From positions 1 to 64,000 of the forward strand of contig CAVZBX010000007.1 in assembly GCA_963773655.1 (NCBI GenBank): a DNA stretch of 64,000 nt, in the 5' to 3' direction. Position numbers and translations under genes: made by a program. Below are positions 24,580 through 33,364 of the stretch, one piece after another. Origin of the DNA: DASSQJ01 sp963773655. Its GTDB lineage: Bacteria; Actinomycetota; Actinomycetes; Actinomycetales; Dermatophilaceae. Below the pieces are notes generated by a model. That model was not told where the DNA came from. It did no database searches and worked only from the letters and a program-made list of their open reading frames with translations. The stretch's first letter is position 1. Each line of letters starts with the position of its first letter.

Positions 24580-26343
24580 TCAGGAGCGGTCGGCACCCTC
24601 GCCGGCCCCGACCCGGGGCCGGTCCTCGCCGGCTCCGACCTGGGCCGGCTGGTCACCGGCCACGATCGCCTCGGCCTCCTCACCGTGGTGGTGGGCGGCG
24701 GCGAGCTCGGCCGGGGTGACCGGGTTGACCGCGTCCTTGAAGTAGAACCGGGACATCGCGGCGCGGACCCGGTCGACCCGGGAGCCGGGGCGGGCGACGC
24801 CGTTCTCGTCGACCTCGCGCGGCGGCTCGATCGGCGCCACCGGGTCGTGCTGGACGAGGATCCACTGGTCCTTGGGGAGCAGGGCCTCGTGGCGCTCGAA
24901 GAAGCGGCCGTCGGGGGTACGGATGATCGTGCCGGTCTCGCGCCCGTGGAGCACCGTCTCGCGGTCGCGGCGTTGCAGCGACAGGCAGATCCGCCGGGTG
25001 ACCCAGAAGACGATCGGGGGCAGGACGAACAGCCCGATCCGGAAGAACCAGGTGATGTCGTTGATCGACAGCCCGAGCCGGATGGCCATGATGTCGTTGC
25101 CGGCGGCGAACATGAACACCGAGTACGCCGTGATGCCCGCCATGCCGATGCCGGTGCGGGTCGGGGCGTTGCGCGGGCGGTCGAGCAGGTGGTGCTCGCG
25201 CTCGTCCTTGGTGACGAACTTCTCGACGAACGGGTAGATGCCGAGCACGGTGTAGACCAGGGGCAGCAGCACCAGCGCACCCAGGGCGATGTTCAGGGAC
25301 AGGGTGTAGCCCCAGAACGTGAACTCGAGCCAGCCCGGCAGCAGGCGCAGCGCTCCGTCGGCGAAGCCCATGTACCAGTCGGGCTGGGAACCCGCCGTGA
25401 CGGGGGAGGGGTCGTAGGGCCCGTAGCCCCAGATCGGGTTGATCTGCACGACGGCCGAGATCAGGGCGATGACGCCGAAGACGATGAAGAAGAAGCCGCC
25501 GGCCTTCGCCGCGTACACCGGCATCACCGGGAAGCCGACGACGTTCTCGTTGGTGCGGCCCGGGCCGGGGAACTGGGTGTGCTTCTGCACGAAGACCAGG
25601 CCGATGTGGGCGGTGAAGAGGCCGACGAGGATGGCCGGGATGAGCAGCACGTGCGCGGAGTAGAGGCGCGGGATGATCAGCTCGCCGGGGAACGGGCCGC
25701 CGAAGATGGCGAACACCAGGTACGAGCCGATGATCGGCGCGGTCTGCACGAACCCCTGCATGGCCCGGATGCCGGTGCCCGACAGCAGGTCGTCGGGGAG
25801 GGAGTAGCCGGCGAAGCCCTCGATGATGGCGAGGAGGGCGAGCACCGAGCCGATGACCCAGTTGATCTCGCGCGGCTTGCGGAAGGCCCCGGTGAAGAAC
25901 ACGCGGAACATGTGCACCGTCAGCGCGACGATGAAGAGCAGCGCCGCCCAGTGGTGGATCTGGCGGATGATCAGCCCGCCCTTGATGTCGAAGGAGATGT
26001 TCAGCGTCGAGGCGTACGCCTCGGACATCTCGACACCGCGCAGCGGGACGTAGGAGCCGTCGTAGATGGTCTGGCCCATGCTCGGGATGAACCAGAAGGT
26101 GAGGAAGGCGCCGGTGACCAGGCAGATGATCATCGAGTACATCGCGATCTCGCCCAGCATGAAGGACCAGTGGTCCGGGAAGACCTTCTTCATGAGGTAG
26201 CCGAACGGCTTGGCGGCGCCGGTGCGGTCGTCGACCCAGCCGGCGAGGCCGCCGACCCGGCGGGCCGCGGCCGACGGCGGCGTCTCCGCCGGGGCGTCAC
26301 CCTCGCGCAGCTGGTCCGCGGGGCGCTCTGACGTGGTGCTCAT
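24580..26343 (-). CDS. qcrB: Cytochrome b subunit of the bcc complex
   Basis: Quinol-oxidising cytochrome b of the actinobacterial bc1 (bcc) complex, 587 residues with about nine helices and a soluble C-terminus of about 130 residues. Paired heme ligand histidines lie in I-H-H-W-A-A-L-L-F and in H-V-L-L-I-P. The Q-o-site P-D-W-Y sequence, in S-Q-P-D-W-Y-M-G, replaces the canonical PEWY. ATG 26343 lies one base after the qcrA stop and nine after GGGAGC. It is the last gene of the ctaE-qcrC-qcrA-qcrB unit. Confidence 0.96.
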   Translation of the reverse strand: MSTTSERPADQLREGDAPAETPPSAAARRVGGLAGWVDDRTGAAKPFGYLMKKVFPDHWSFMLGEIAMYSMIICLVTGAFLTFWFIPSMGQTIYDGSYVPLRGVEMSEAYASTLNISFDIKGGLIIRQIHHWAALLFIVALTVHMFRVFFTGAFRKPREINWVIGSVLALLAIIEGFAGYSLPDDLLSGTGIRAMQGFVQTAPIIGSYLVFAIFGGPFPGELIIPRLYSAHVLLIPAILVGLFTAHIGLVFVQKHTQFPGPGRTNENVVGFPVMPVYAAKAGGFFFIVFGVIALISAVVQINPIWGYGPYDPSPVTAGSQPDWYMGFADGALRLLPGWLEFTFWGYTLSLNIALGALVLLPLVYTVLGIYPFVEKFVTKDEREHHLLDRPRNAPTRTGIGMAGITAYSVFMFAAGNDIMAIRLGLSINDITWFFRIGLFVLPPIVFWVTRRICLSLQRRDRETVLHGRETGTIIRTPDGRFFERHEALLPKDQWILVQHDPVAPIEPPREVDENGVARPGSRVDRVRAAMSRFYFKDAVNPVTPAELAAAHHHGEEAEAIVAGDQPAQVGAGEDRPRVGAGEGADRS

Positions 26344-26344
26344 C

Positions 26345-27490
26345 TCAGCCACGCTCCCAGAAGCTCGGGCCGATCGCCTCGGCGAACGGCGCGGTGGAGA
26401 CGAGGTAGCCCTCGTCGTCGACGTCGATCCTCAATTGTGGCAGGGGACGGTTGGCGGGACCGAAGATGACCTTGCAATCCTGGGTCACGTCGAAGGTCGA
26501 CTGGTGGCACGGGCACAGCAGGTGGTGGGTCTGCTGCTCGTACAGACCCACGGGACAGCCGACGTGGGTGCAGATCTTGGAGTACGCGACGATGCCCTCG
26601 TAGCCCCAGTCGAGCTCCTTCTGCGACGTGATGTCCCGGGGGTCCAGCCGCATGAGCAGGACCGCGGCCTTGGCCTTCTCCTCGAGGAGATGGTCCGCGC
26701 CGCCCTCCTTGGTGACGGGGTCGGGGAGCAGCCCCTCGGGCATGACGTGGAAGACCGAGCCGATGGTGACGTCGGTGGCCCGGATCGGCGTGTTCTCCGG
26801 GTCACGCATCAGGCGCAGCGGCGTGAAGGTGGGCTCCTCGCCGGGACCGCTCGGACCGCCGTTCCACCAGGTGAGCGACAGCGACTTCTGCGGCATCGGC
26901 CCGAGCGAGCCGGCCACCTGGAGCACGATCGGCACCGCGAAGAGACCGAGCGCCCCCCCGAGGGTGTACTTGATGAGCGGGCGGCGGGTGACCTGGGAGG
27001 AGGTGCCGCCATCGGCGAGCACCTCGACGACCCGCTGCCGAGACTCGTCGGAGGCACGCATCCGGTGGCGCTCCTCGACCACCTCGGTGTCGGGCATGAG
27101 CGTCTTCGCCCAGTGGACGGCGCCCAGGCCGATGCCGAGCAGGGAGATGGCAAGGGTTATGCCCAGGGCGAAGTTCGACGCGCTCGTCGTGCCGATGCCC
27201 GGGACGAACACCGTCTGTTCGACATCGATGGCGAAGTAGAAGACGATGAAGAGCAGGGTGCCGATGATGGAGAGCCCGAAGAGGGTGGCGACCTGCTTCT
27301 CGGCCCGCCTGGCGGCCCGGTCGTCGGTGTCGGCCATCCGCGGCACGTGGTGCGGCAGGCCGGGGTTGGTGAACCGGTCGGGGAGCCCGCCCGTGCCGAC
27401 GACGTGCCCCTCGTCGAGGCGCACGGCCGTACCGCGCCCGTCGGTGGGCGTCATCTCGGTGCCGGGGTGCGGGGTGTCCTGCTCGTTCAT
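26345..27490 (-). CDS. qcrA: Rieske iron-sulfur subunit of the bcc complex
   Basis: 2Fe-2S Rieske protein, 381 residues. Three transmembrane helices in the N-terminal half are an actinobacterial feature. The cluster is bound by C-T-H-V-G-C-P and C-P-C-H-Q-S. ATG 27490 is 12 bases from a GAAGGA site, whereas TTG 27496 two codons upstream is six bases from it; both give the same protein apart from two residues, and TTG may be the real start. It accepts electrons from quinol at QcrB and passes them to the diheme QcrC. Confidence 0.94.
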   Translation of the reverse strand: MNEQDTPHPGTEMTPTDGRGTAVRLDEGHVVGTGGLPDRFTNPGLPHHVPRMADTDDRAARRAEKQVATLFGLSIIGTLLFIVFYFAIDVEQTVFVPGIGTTSASNFALGITLAISLLGIGLGAVHWAKTLMPDTEVVEERHRMRASDESRQRVVEVLADGGTSSQVTRRPLIKYTLGGALGLFAVPIVLQVAGSLGPMPQKSLSLTWWNGGPSGPGEEPTFTPLRLMRDPENTPIRATDVTIGSVFHVMPEGLLPDPVTKEGGADHLLEEKAKAAVLLMRLDPRDITSQKELDWGYEGIVAYSKICTHVGCPVGLYEQQTHHLLCPCHQSTFDVTQDCKVIFGPANRPLPQLRIDVDDEGYLVSTAPFAEAIGPSFWERG

Positions 27491-27532
27491 CGACAATGCC
27501 GATCCTTCGCGGTGCGGGTGGGACGGTGCGGG

Positions 27533-28348
27533 CTAGGCGGCCTTGGAGCCGAGCCAGACGGCGGCGGCGACGAGGATGCCGAGCCCGAAGACCCAGGCGA
27601 ACAGCCCCTCGGTGACGGGTCCGAGCGAGCCCAGGGTCATGCCTCCGGGGTTCTCCTGCGTGTTGATGGCGTCGAGGAAGGCGATGATGTCGCGCTTGGC
27701 CTCGGGGGTGAGGTTGCTGTCGTTGAACACCGGCATGCTCTGCGGGCCGGTGACCATCGCCTCGTAGATGTGCGTGGGGGTGACGTCGGCGCCGATCCCC
27801 GGCGCGTACTTGCCACGGGTGAGGGCGCCACCGGACGCGGCGAAGTTGTGGCACATCGCGCAGTTGACGCGGAACAGCTCACCACCGAGCGCGGGGTCGC
27901 CCCTCGTGGGGTCGACCATCTCCTCGGTCGGCACCGCGGGGCCGGGAGCGAGCGAGGCGACGTAGGCGGCGATCGCGGCGATCTCCTCGTCGGTGAACTT
28001 GATCTGGCCGCCGGCGGGGGCCTGGACGGCCGGGTTCGCGAGCGGCATCCGGCCGGTGCCCATCTGGAAGTCGACCGACGCGGCCCCGACGCCGGCCAGC
28101 GGCGGTCCGGCCCAGGCGTCGCCGTTGCCGGTGTAGCGGCCCTCGGCGTTGAGCCCGTGGCACGAGGCGCAGTTGGCGCGGAAGAGGTTCCTGCCCTCCT
28201 CCACGGTCTGGGCGGGGGCGGCGGACGTGGCGGCGTCGGCGGGCTTCGGCGCGACGACGACGTACAGGGCCCCGGTGAGGAGCAGGCCGAGCATGATGAG
28301 GACGGCGATCGCCGCGGGGTGCCGGCGCCGGGCGGCCAGTGCGTTCAC
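27533..28348 (-). CDS. qcrC: Diheme cytochrome c subunit of the bcc complex
   Basis: A 271-residue cytochrome cc with two C-x-x-C-H heme motifs: C60-A-S-C-H64, and a second C-A-M-C-H about 100 residues later. An N-terminal membrane anchor (about residues 12-32) and a C-terminal helix (about 243-265) hold it in the membrane. It replaces soluble cytochrome c, linking QcrA directly to CtaC in the supercomplex. The start GTG 28348 is six bases after AGGA; the long overlapping frame upstream belongs to the shadow of ctaE. Confidence 0.95.
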   Translation of the reverse strand: MNALAARRRHPAAIAVLIMLGLLLTGALYVVVAPKPADAATSAAPAQTVEEGRNLFRANCASCHGLNAEGRYTGNGDAWAGPPLAGVGAASVDFQMGTGRMPLANPAVQAPAGGQIKFTDEEIAAIAAYVASLAPGPAVPTEEMVDPTRGDPALGGELFRVNCAMCHNFAASGGALTRGKYAPGIGADVTPTHIYEAMVTGPQSMPVFNDSNLTPEAKRDIIAFLDAINTQENPGGMTLGSLGPVTEGLFAWVFGLGILVAAAVWLGSKAA

Positions 28349-28392
28349 GAGGGGTCCTGTCGTCTGCGGGTGCTGTCCGGTTGCGGGAGAAC

Positions 28393-29070
28393 TTACTTCA
28401 AGACGTAGATCATGAGGAACAGGGCGATCCAGACGACGTCGACGAAGTGCCAGTAGTACGAGGTGACGACGGCGCCGGTGGCCTGGGCGTGGGTGTACCG
28501 GCGGGTCGTGAAGGTGCGACCGATGATGAGGAGGAAGGCGATCAGGCCGCCGGTGACGTGCAGGCCGTGGAAGCCGGTGGCGAGGTAGAAGATCGACCCG
28601 TACGAGTCCGCCGAGAGGGTCAGGCCCTCGGCGGTGAGCTCGGCGTACTCGAAGATCTGACCGGAGACGAAGACCGCGCCGAAGATGTAGGTGAGCACGT
28701 ACCACTCGCGCATGCCCCAGGCGCTGACCTTGAGCAGCGAGGTGCCCTGCGGGCGGGCGACGACCCCCTTCTCGGCCTGCAGCACGCCGAGCTGGCACCA
28801 CACCGACGAGACGACGAGGATGAGGGTGTTGGCGAGGGCGAACGGGACGGTGAGCTCGGCGGTGCGCTCGCTCCACATGTCCGGGAGGTGGCCGCGCAGG
28901 GTGAAGTAGAAGGCGAAGAGGGCGGCGAAGAACATCAGCTCGCTGGAGAGCCACACCATCGTGCCCACGGCGACGAGGTTGGGCCGCGTCGCGGGGCCCT
29001 GGCCCGGGATGGACGGGACCGGGCCCGCGTGCTTGACCGAGGGGGATGCAGAAGTCGCCACGGACGGCAT
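28393..29070 (-). CDS. ctaE: Cytochrome c oxidase subunit III
   Basis: Oxidase subunit III, 225 residues with five helices, the short actinobacterial form. The segment V-W-L-S-S-E-L-M-F-F-A-A-L-F-A-F-Y-F starts helix 1 and F-H-G-L-H-V is near helix 3. It is first in the ctaE-qcrC-qcrA-qcrB operon. ATG 29070 is the longest start, but a CATAAT lies seven bases before GTG 29061, so a leaderless start three codons later is quite possible. Confidence 0.95.
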   Translation of the reverse strand: MPSVATSASPSVKHAGPVPSIPGQGPATRPNLVAVGTMVWLSSELMFFAALFAFYFTLRGHLPDMWSERTAELTVPFALANTLILVVSSVWCQLGVLQAEKGVVARPQGTSLLKVSAWGMREWYVLTYIFGAVFVSGQIFEYAELTAEGLTLSADSYGSIFYLATGFHGLHVTGGLIAFLLIIGRTFTTRRYTHAQATGAVVTSYYWHFVDVVWIALFLMIYVLK

Positions 29071-29165
29071 TATGCCGACATCCGTCCGACAGCGCTGCTA
29101 CGACCCCCGGAAAGGCTGGACACACGGTGCCGGACAGGGCCGCAGATGGGTCCGTGGCCGGTCGG

Positions 29166-29171
29166 TACGAT
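29166..29171 (+). promoter_or_regulatory. -10 element of the receiver-domain gene, leaderless start
   Basis: TACGAT ends seven bases before ATG 29179. It overlaps the alternative ATG at 29170, which makes 29179 the better start. Confidence 0.6.
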
Positions 29172-29178
29172 GCAGCGC

Positions 29179-29628
29179 ATGAGCCACGCCGAGGACACCG
29201 TCGAGCACGCCACGCCGAGCGCCACCGCCGGCGTCCACCGCGTCCGGGTCCTCCTCTACAGCGACGACATCACCACCCGCGACGCCGTCCGGGCCGCTGC
29301 CGGGCGCCGTCCGGCCCGCGACGTCGAGGTGGTCTCGTGGCACGAGTGCGCGACGCCCGAGGCGGTCATCGAGGCGATGGACGCCGGGGGCGTCGACGTC
29401 GTCGTCCTCGACGGCGAGGCGGTGCCGATGGGCGGGCTCGGCCTCTGCCGTCAGCTGAAGAACGAGATCTTCGACTGCCCGCCGGTCCTCGTGCTCACCG
29501 GCCGCCCGCAGGACGGGTGGCTCGCCGGCTGGTCGCTCGCCGACGAGGCGGTCCCGCACCCCCTGGACCCCATCCTCGTCGCCGAGGCCGTCGCGACCCT
29601 GGCCCGCCAGCGGGTCGCGGCCGGCTGA
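29179..29628 (+). CDS. Stand-alone receiver-like domain protein
   Basis: A 149-residue protein with a CheY-like receiver fold: an acidic pair S-D-D after strand 1, a candidate phosphoryl-acceptor Asp in V-V-V-L-D-G, and L-V-L-T-G with the conserved Thr. The lysine of the usual K-P motif is replaced by His (A-V-P-H-P-L-D-P), so normal phosphorylation may be impaired. There is no output domain and no kinase next to it. The trpD gene follows five bases later. Function is unknown. Confidence 0.8.
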   Translation: MSHAEDTVEHATPSATAGVHRVRVLLYSDDITTRDAVRAAAGRRPARDVEVVSWHECATPEAVIEAMDAGGVDVVVLDGEAVPMGGLGLCRQLKNEIFDCPPVLVLTGRPQDGWLAGWSLADEAVPHPLDPILVAEAVATLARQRVAAG

Positions 29629-29633
29629 GCGGC

Positions 29634-30704
29634 GTGTCCGCCAGCGCACCGGCCGGCTCCACCTGGCCGGACCTGATCTCCGCGCTGCTCCGCGGCGAGG
29701 ACCTCACCACCGAGCAGGCAGGCTGGGCGATGGGTGAGGTGATGCGGGGCGAGGCGGCCGCGGTGCCGCTCGCGGGCTTCCTCGTGGCCCTGCGCGCCAA
29801 GGGTGAGTCGGTGGACGAGCTGCGTGGCCTCGCCGACGTCATGCTCGAGCACGCGCACCGGATCGAGGTGCCCGGCCCCAGTGTCGACATCGTCGGTACC
29901 GGCGGCGACCGGATGCACTCGGTGAACATCTCGACGATGGCCTCGGTCGTCGTCGCGGCCACCGGCCTGCGCGTCGTCAAGCACGGCAACCGTGCCGCGT
30001 CGTCCTCGAGCGGGTCCGCCGACGTCCTCGAGGCGCTCGGGGTCGACCTGACCCTCGCGCCCGAGCGGGTGGCCGAGGTCGCCGAGCGGGCCGGCATCAC
30101 CTTCTGCTTCGCCGCCGCCTTCCACCCCTCGATGCGCCACGCCGCCGCCGCGCGCAGCGGGCTCGGCATCGGCACCGCGTTCAACGCGCTCGGCCCGCTG
30201 ACCAACCCCGGGCAGCCCACCTACGCCGCGGTCGGGGTCGCCGACGCCCGGATCGCCCCGCTCATCGCGGGCGTGTTCGCCGGCCGGGGCCGCCCCGCCG
30301 CGGTCTTCCGCGGTGACGACGGGCTCGACGAGCTGACCCTCGCCACCTCCTCCACGGTGTGGTGGGTGGCCGACGGCGAGGTCACCGTGCTGTCGGTGTC
30401 CCCCGGCGACGTCGCGCTGGGCGAGGCGCCGGTCGAGGCACTGCGGGGCGGCGACGCCGCGCACAACGCGGACGTCGCCCGGCGGGTCCTCGCCGGGGAG
30501 CGCGGCCCGGTGCGCGACGCGGTGGTGCTCAACGCCGGGATGGCCCTGGCCGTCGCGGCCGGGCTGGGCGGCCCCCCGACCAGGGAGGCGCTGGTGGCGG
30601 TGCTCGCCGACGGCGTGCGGCGGGCCGAGGAGGCCGTCGACTCCGGGGCGGCGGCGCGGCTGCTCGAGCGCTGGGCGGCCACGACCCGCGAGCTCGCGGG
30701 GTGA
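29634..30704 (+). CDS. trpD: Anthranilate phosphoribosyltransferase
   Basis: Second step of tryptophan synthesis, joining anthranilate to PRPP; 356 residues. The PRPP site G-T-G-G-D is followed by N-I-S-T-M-A, the K-H-G-N-R-A segment and the G-P-L-T-N-P motif, all typical. GTG 29634 lies five bases after the receiver gene, so the two share a transcript. Other trp genes are not nearby. The orphan trpD next to ctaE matches the mycobacterial order (Rv2192c). Confidence 0.95.
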   Translation: MSASAPAGSTWPDLISALLRGEDLTTEQAGWAMGEVMRGEAAAVPLAGFLVALRAKGESVDELRGLADVMLEHAHRIEVPGPSVDIVGTGGDRMHSVNISTMASVVVAATGLRVVKHGNRAASSSSGSADVLEALGVDLTLAPERVAEVAERAGITFCFAAAFHPSMRHAAAARSGLGIGTAFNALGPLTNPGQPTYAAVGVADARIAPLIAGVFAGRGRPAAVFRGDDGLDELTLATSSTVWWVADGEVTVLSVSPGDVALGEAPVEALRGGDAAHNADVARRVLAGERGPVRDAVVLNAGMALAVAAGLGGPPTREALVAVLADGVRRAEEAVDSGAAARLLERWAATTRELAG

Positions 30705-30707
30705 GGC

Positions 30708-30989
30708 TCAGCCCTCGATGCCGAGGCTGAACGCCGCCTCGAGGTCGTGCGAGGAGTACGTGCGGAAGGCGATGTGCGTGTTCGTCCCCGTGACGCCCGC
30801 CACCTTGTTGAGCCGGTCGGCGATGACGTCGGCCAGCGCCTCGTGCTCCCGGACGCGCACCATCGCGACGAGGTCGGCGTCGCCGGCGACCGAGTAGACC
30901 TCGGTGACGCCGTCGAGGTCGGCGATCTCCTGGGCGACCTCGGGGATGCGGTCGACGTCGGCGGTGATGAGGACGATGGCGGTGATCAC
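30708..30989 (-). CDS. Stand-alone Lrp/AsnC ligand-binding (RAM) domain protein
   Basis: A 93-residue protein that is only the C-terminal effector domain of Lrp/AsnC regulators, without the helix-turn-helix: V-L-I-T-A-D-V-D-R-I, then V-A-G-D-A-D-L-V-A-M-V-R-V. It probably forms oligomers and senses small ligands such as amino acids, and may modify a partner regulator. GTG 30989 is six bases after a TAGGCT -10 box. It is convergent with trpD, three bases apart. Confidence 0.85.
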   Translation of the reverse strand: MITAIVLITADVDRIPEVAQEIADLDGVTEVYSVAGDADLVAMVRVREHEALADVIADRLNKVAGVTGTNTHIAFRTYSSHDLEAAFSLGIEG

Positions 30990-30995
30990 GCCGTC

Positions 30996-31001
30996 AGCCT
31001 A
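30996..31001 (-). promoter_or_regulatory. -10 element of the RAM-domain gene, leaderless start
   Basis: TAGGCT on the minus strand ends six bases before GTG 30989. Confidence 0.6.
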
Positions 31002-31024
31002 GCCACCGGCGTGGCCCGGGCCGC

Positions 31025-31426
31025 TCACCCGCGGACGAGGCAGAACGGGTGGCCCGCGGGGTCGAGGTACACCCGGAAGCCGCCCTCCGTCGACGGCTGG
31101 TGGTCGTGCACCCGGGCACCGGCCTCGAGGACGGCCGGCTCCGCGGCGTCGATGTCCTCGACGGACAGGTCGAGGTGGAACTGCTGGGGGTGGGCCCCGC
31201 CGGGCCAGGTGGGTTCGACCCAGTCGTCGATCCGCTGGAAGGCCAGCGTGGTGCGGCCGTCGCGCTTCTCGGGGGAGACGCCACCGCCGGGGGGCACCAG
31301 GGTGGTCCAGTCGCGGTCGGAGCCGTCCTCGAGGCCCCAGCCGAGCACGTCGGCGTAGAACCGCCCGAGGGCCAGGGCGTCGGGGCAGTCGAGGACGACG
31401 AGGTCGAGCACGGGTGTCGTGGTCAT
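31025..31426 (-). CDS. VOC superfamily (glyoxalase/bleomycin-resistance fold) protein
   Basis: A 133-residue single-module VOC protein. The two beta-alpha-beta-beta-beta motifs are visible: L-D-L-V-V-L-D-C-P-D... with Y-A-D-V-L-G-W, and later F-H-L-D-L-S-V-E-D-I-D-A-A with a C-terminal D-P-A-G-H-P-F-C-L-V. Metal ligands and substrate cannot be assigned. ATG 31426 is six bases after TAGCGT. Confidence 0.85.
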   Translation of the reverse strand: MTTTPVLDLVVLDCPDALALGRFYADVLGWGLEDGSDRDWTTLVPPGGGVSPEKRDGRTTLAFQRIDDWVEPTWPGGAHPQQFHLDLSVEDIDAAEPAVLEAGARVHDHQPSTEGGFRVYLDPAGHPFCLVRG

Positions 31427-31432
31427 GCGGCG

Positions 31433-31438
31433 ACGCTA
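31433..31438 (-). promoter_or_regulatory. -10 element of the VOC gene, leaderless start
   Basis: TAGCGT on the minus strand ends six bases before ATG 31426. Confidence 0.6.
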
Positions 31439-31491
31439 CGACCTCATCCGGACGCCCTGCGTCCTCATTGATCCCTCCCCATCCACTGCTC

Positions 31492-31518
31492 GACATTTCG
31501 GGGTGACCCCGAAATGTC
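31492..31518. repeat. Perfect inverted repeat (first of a tandem pair)
   Basis: A 12-base-pair perfect stem, GACATTTCGGGG with its complement, around the loop TGA. It lies in the 200-base gap between the exonuclease end and the VOC promoter. It has no T run, and AT-rich ends that differ from the surrounding sequence. It abuts a second hairpin. Confidence 0.75.
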
Positions 31519-31553
31519 CACTTGGCACGGGAACGGTTTCCGTGCCAGGTGGA
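31517..31553. repeat. Imperfect inverted repeat (second of a tandem pair)
   Basis: Left arm TCCACTTGGCACGG (31517-31530) pairs with 31540-31553 at 13 of 14 positions around a nine-base loop that is itself partly self-complementary. It shares its first two bases with the preceding palindrome. The pair could be a mobile extragenic repeat unit or a double terminator. Confidence 0.7.
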
Positions 31554-31638
31554 CGAAGTCCTGTGTCGTCCCCGGACCCGGGTCGCGAACCGTGTCCGGG
31601 CCCCGCGGGGCCGCGAGCGGTCCGCCGAGGGCGGTCGG

Positions 31639-33357
31639 TCAGTGCACGCCGGCGAACCCGGCCGTGCGGCGGCGGGAGGCCTCCAGCGGCTCGAGCTCCT
31701 CGCGGACCGCCGCGGCGCCGCCGACCGGACAGGTCCAGTCGCCGTCGACGTCGACGACGCGGACGCCGGGCGACTCCAGCCAGCGCAGCACCTTCTCGCT
31801 CTCCTCCGCCGTGGCGGCCGTCGCCGGCGGTAGCGGCGGCGCCACCACCTCGGCGCTGGCGCGCAGCGCCTCGACGTACGGCATCGGGTCGGCGCCGCGC
31901 GGTGACGTCGTGGAGCCGGCGAGCCGGCCGTGGCGCACGCAGACCACCTCCCACCCGCCGGCGGCGGAGCGCCGGGCGGCCACGAGCTCGGGGATGCGGG
32001 CGATCGGGTCGAGGCGCTGGGACCGGGTGGCGCCGCGGACGAGGGCCACGAGGCGGTCGCGGACCGCCTGGGCGTCCTCGAAGCGCTCGGCGGCCGACAG
32101 CCGGCCCATCCGCTCGCGCAGGGCGACGAACAGGTCGCGGCGGTCGCCGGCGAGGAGGAGCGCCGCCCGGTCGACGACCTCGGCGTACTCGTCGACCCCC
32201 TGGGCGCCGGTGCACGGGGCGCCGCACCGGCCCATCTCGGCGAGGGCGCAGGCCGCCCGGGGCCGGGCGGGCGAGATCCGCTCGGTGCACTGCCGCAGCG
32301 GCAGCACCTCGTGGACCGCGGCCACGGCCGCCTCCGCGGCCTGCCGGGAGCCGAACGGGCCGACGTAGCGGGCACCGTCGCCGGCGACCCGGCGCACGAT
32401 CGACAGCCGGGGGAAGGGCTCGACGGTGAGCTTGACCCACAGCGCCTTCTCCGGGTGGCGGGAGCGTCGGTTGTACCGGGGCTTGTGCTCGGCGATGAGG
32501 CGCAGCTCGCGGACCTCCGCCTCCAGCGTGGTGGCGCAGACGACCGGGCTCACCGACTCGGCCAGCCGGACCATCTCGCCCATCCGCGGGCGGTGCTCGG
32601 AGGCGGTGAAGTACGAGCGGACCCGGGTGCGGATGGACACCGACGTGCCGACGTAGAGGACCCGGCCGTGCCCGTCCTTGAAGAGGTAGACGCCGGGAGC
32701 GTCGGGCAGGTGGTCGGCGAGGTGGCGCTTGCGGCGGCGGTTCGGCGAGACCCGTGCGGTGTAGTCGAGCAGCTCCTCGAGGGAGTGCACGCCGAGGTTG
32801 CCCACCCGCTCGAGGAGGCCGTGCAGCACGTCGACCGTGGCCCGGGCGTCGTGGAGGGCGCGGTGGTCGGGGGCGGTGGTGGCGTGGAAGAGGCGGGCGA
32901 GCGAGGCGAGCCGGTGGTTGGGGACCTCGTCGCGGCGGACCACCTGACGGGCCAGGTGCACGGTGTCGAGCACCTGGACGGCGGGCCACTCGCGACCGCA
33001 CCGCTGGGCAGCGGCCTTGAGGAAGGAGACGTCGAAGCGTGCGTTGTGCGCGACGAGGACGCTGCCGGCCGCGAACTCGAGGAACTGGGGGAGCACGGTC
33101 TCGATGCGGGGGGCGTCGGCGACCATGGCGTCGGTGATGCCGGTGAGCACGCTGATGAACGCGGGGATGGGTGCGCCCGGGTGGACGAGGGTCTGGAGCT
33201 CGCCGACGACCTCACCGCCGCGCACCTTGACCGCCCCGACCTCGGTGATGCCGCACTCGGCCGGGCTGCCACCGGTCGTCTCGAGGTCGACGACGACGAA
33301 GGTGACCTCGGCCAGCGGGGTGCCCAGGTCGTCGAACGTGCCCTGGACCATCACCAT
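31639..33357 (-). CDS. DEDDh 3'-5' exonuclease fused to UvrC-like GIY-YIG endonuclease
   Basis: A 572-residue fusion. The N-terminal DnaQ-like exonuclease (about residues 10-180) has V-V-V-D-L-E-T-T-G-G with the first catalytic acids, plus V-A-H-N-A-R-F-D and H-R-A-L-H-D-A. The C-terminal part (from about residue 210) has a UvrC/Cho-type GIY-YIG nuclease: P-G-V-Y-L-F-K-D, L-Y-V-G-T-S-V-S-I-R-T-R-V and R-S-R-H-P-E-K. Mycobacteria carry the same architecture (Rv2191). A DNA-repair role is likely. ATG 33357 is seven bases after TACCGT; the longer frame to 33387 overlaps that box. Confidence 0.92.
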   Translation of the reverse strand: MVMVQGTFDDLGTPLAEVTFVVVDLETTGGSPAECGITEVGAVKVRGGEVVGELQTLVHPGAPIPAFISVLTGITDAMVADAPRIETVLPQFLEFAAGSVLVAHNARFDVSFLKAAAQRCGREWPAVQVLDTVHLARQVVRRDEVPNHRLASLARLFHATTAPDHRALHDARATVDVLHGLLERVGNLGVHSLEELLDYTARVSPNRRRKRHLADHLPDAPGVYLFKDGHGRVLYVGTSVSIRTRVRSYFTASEHRPRMGEMVRLAESVSPVVCATTLEAEVRELRLIAEHKPRYNRRSRHPEKALWVKLTVEPFPRLSIVRRVAGDGARYVGPFGSRQAAEAAVAAVHEVLPLRQCTERISPARPRAACALAEMGRCGAPCTGAQGVDEYAEVVDRAALLLAGDRRDLFVALRERMGRLSAAERFEDAQAVRDRLVALVRGATRSQRLDPIARIPELVAARRSAAGGWEVVCVRHGRLAGSTTSPRGADPMPYVEALRASAEVVAPPLPPATAATAEESEKVLRWLESPGVRVVDVDGDWTCPVGGAAAVREELEPLEASRRRTAGFAGVH

Positions 33358-33364
33358 GCCGGGA

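Noticed and set aside
29634..30704. A tryptophan operon around trpD
   Set aside because: No other trp gene lies in the window; trpD is coupled only to the receiver-like gene.
31492..31553. A CRISPR repeat or an insertion-sequence end
   Set aside because: There is one copy of each arm pair, no spacers, no transposase and no target-site duplication visible.
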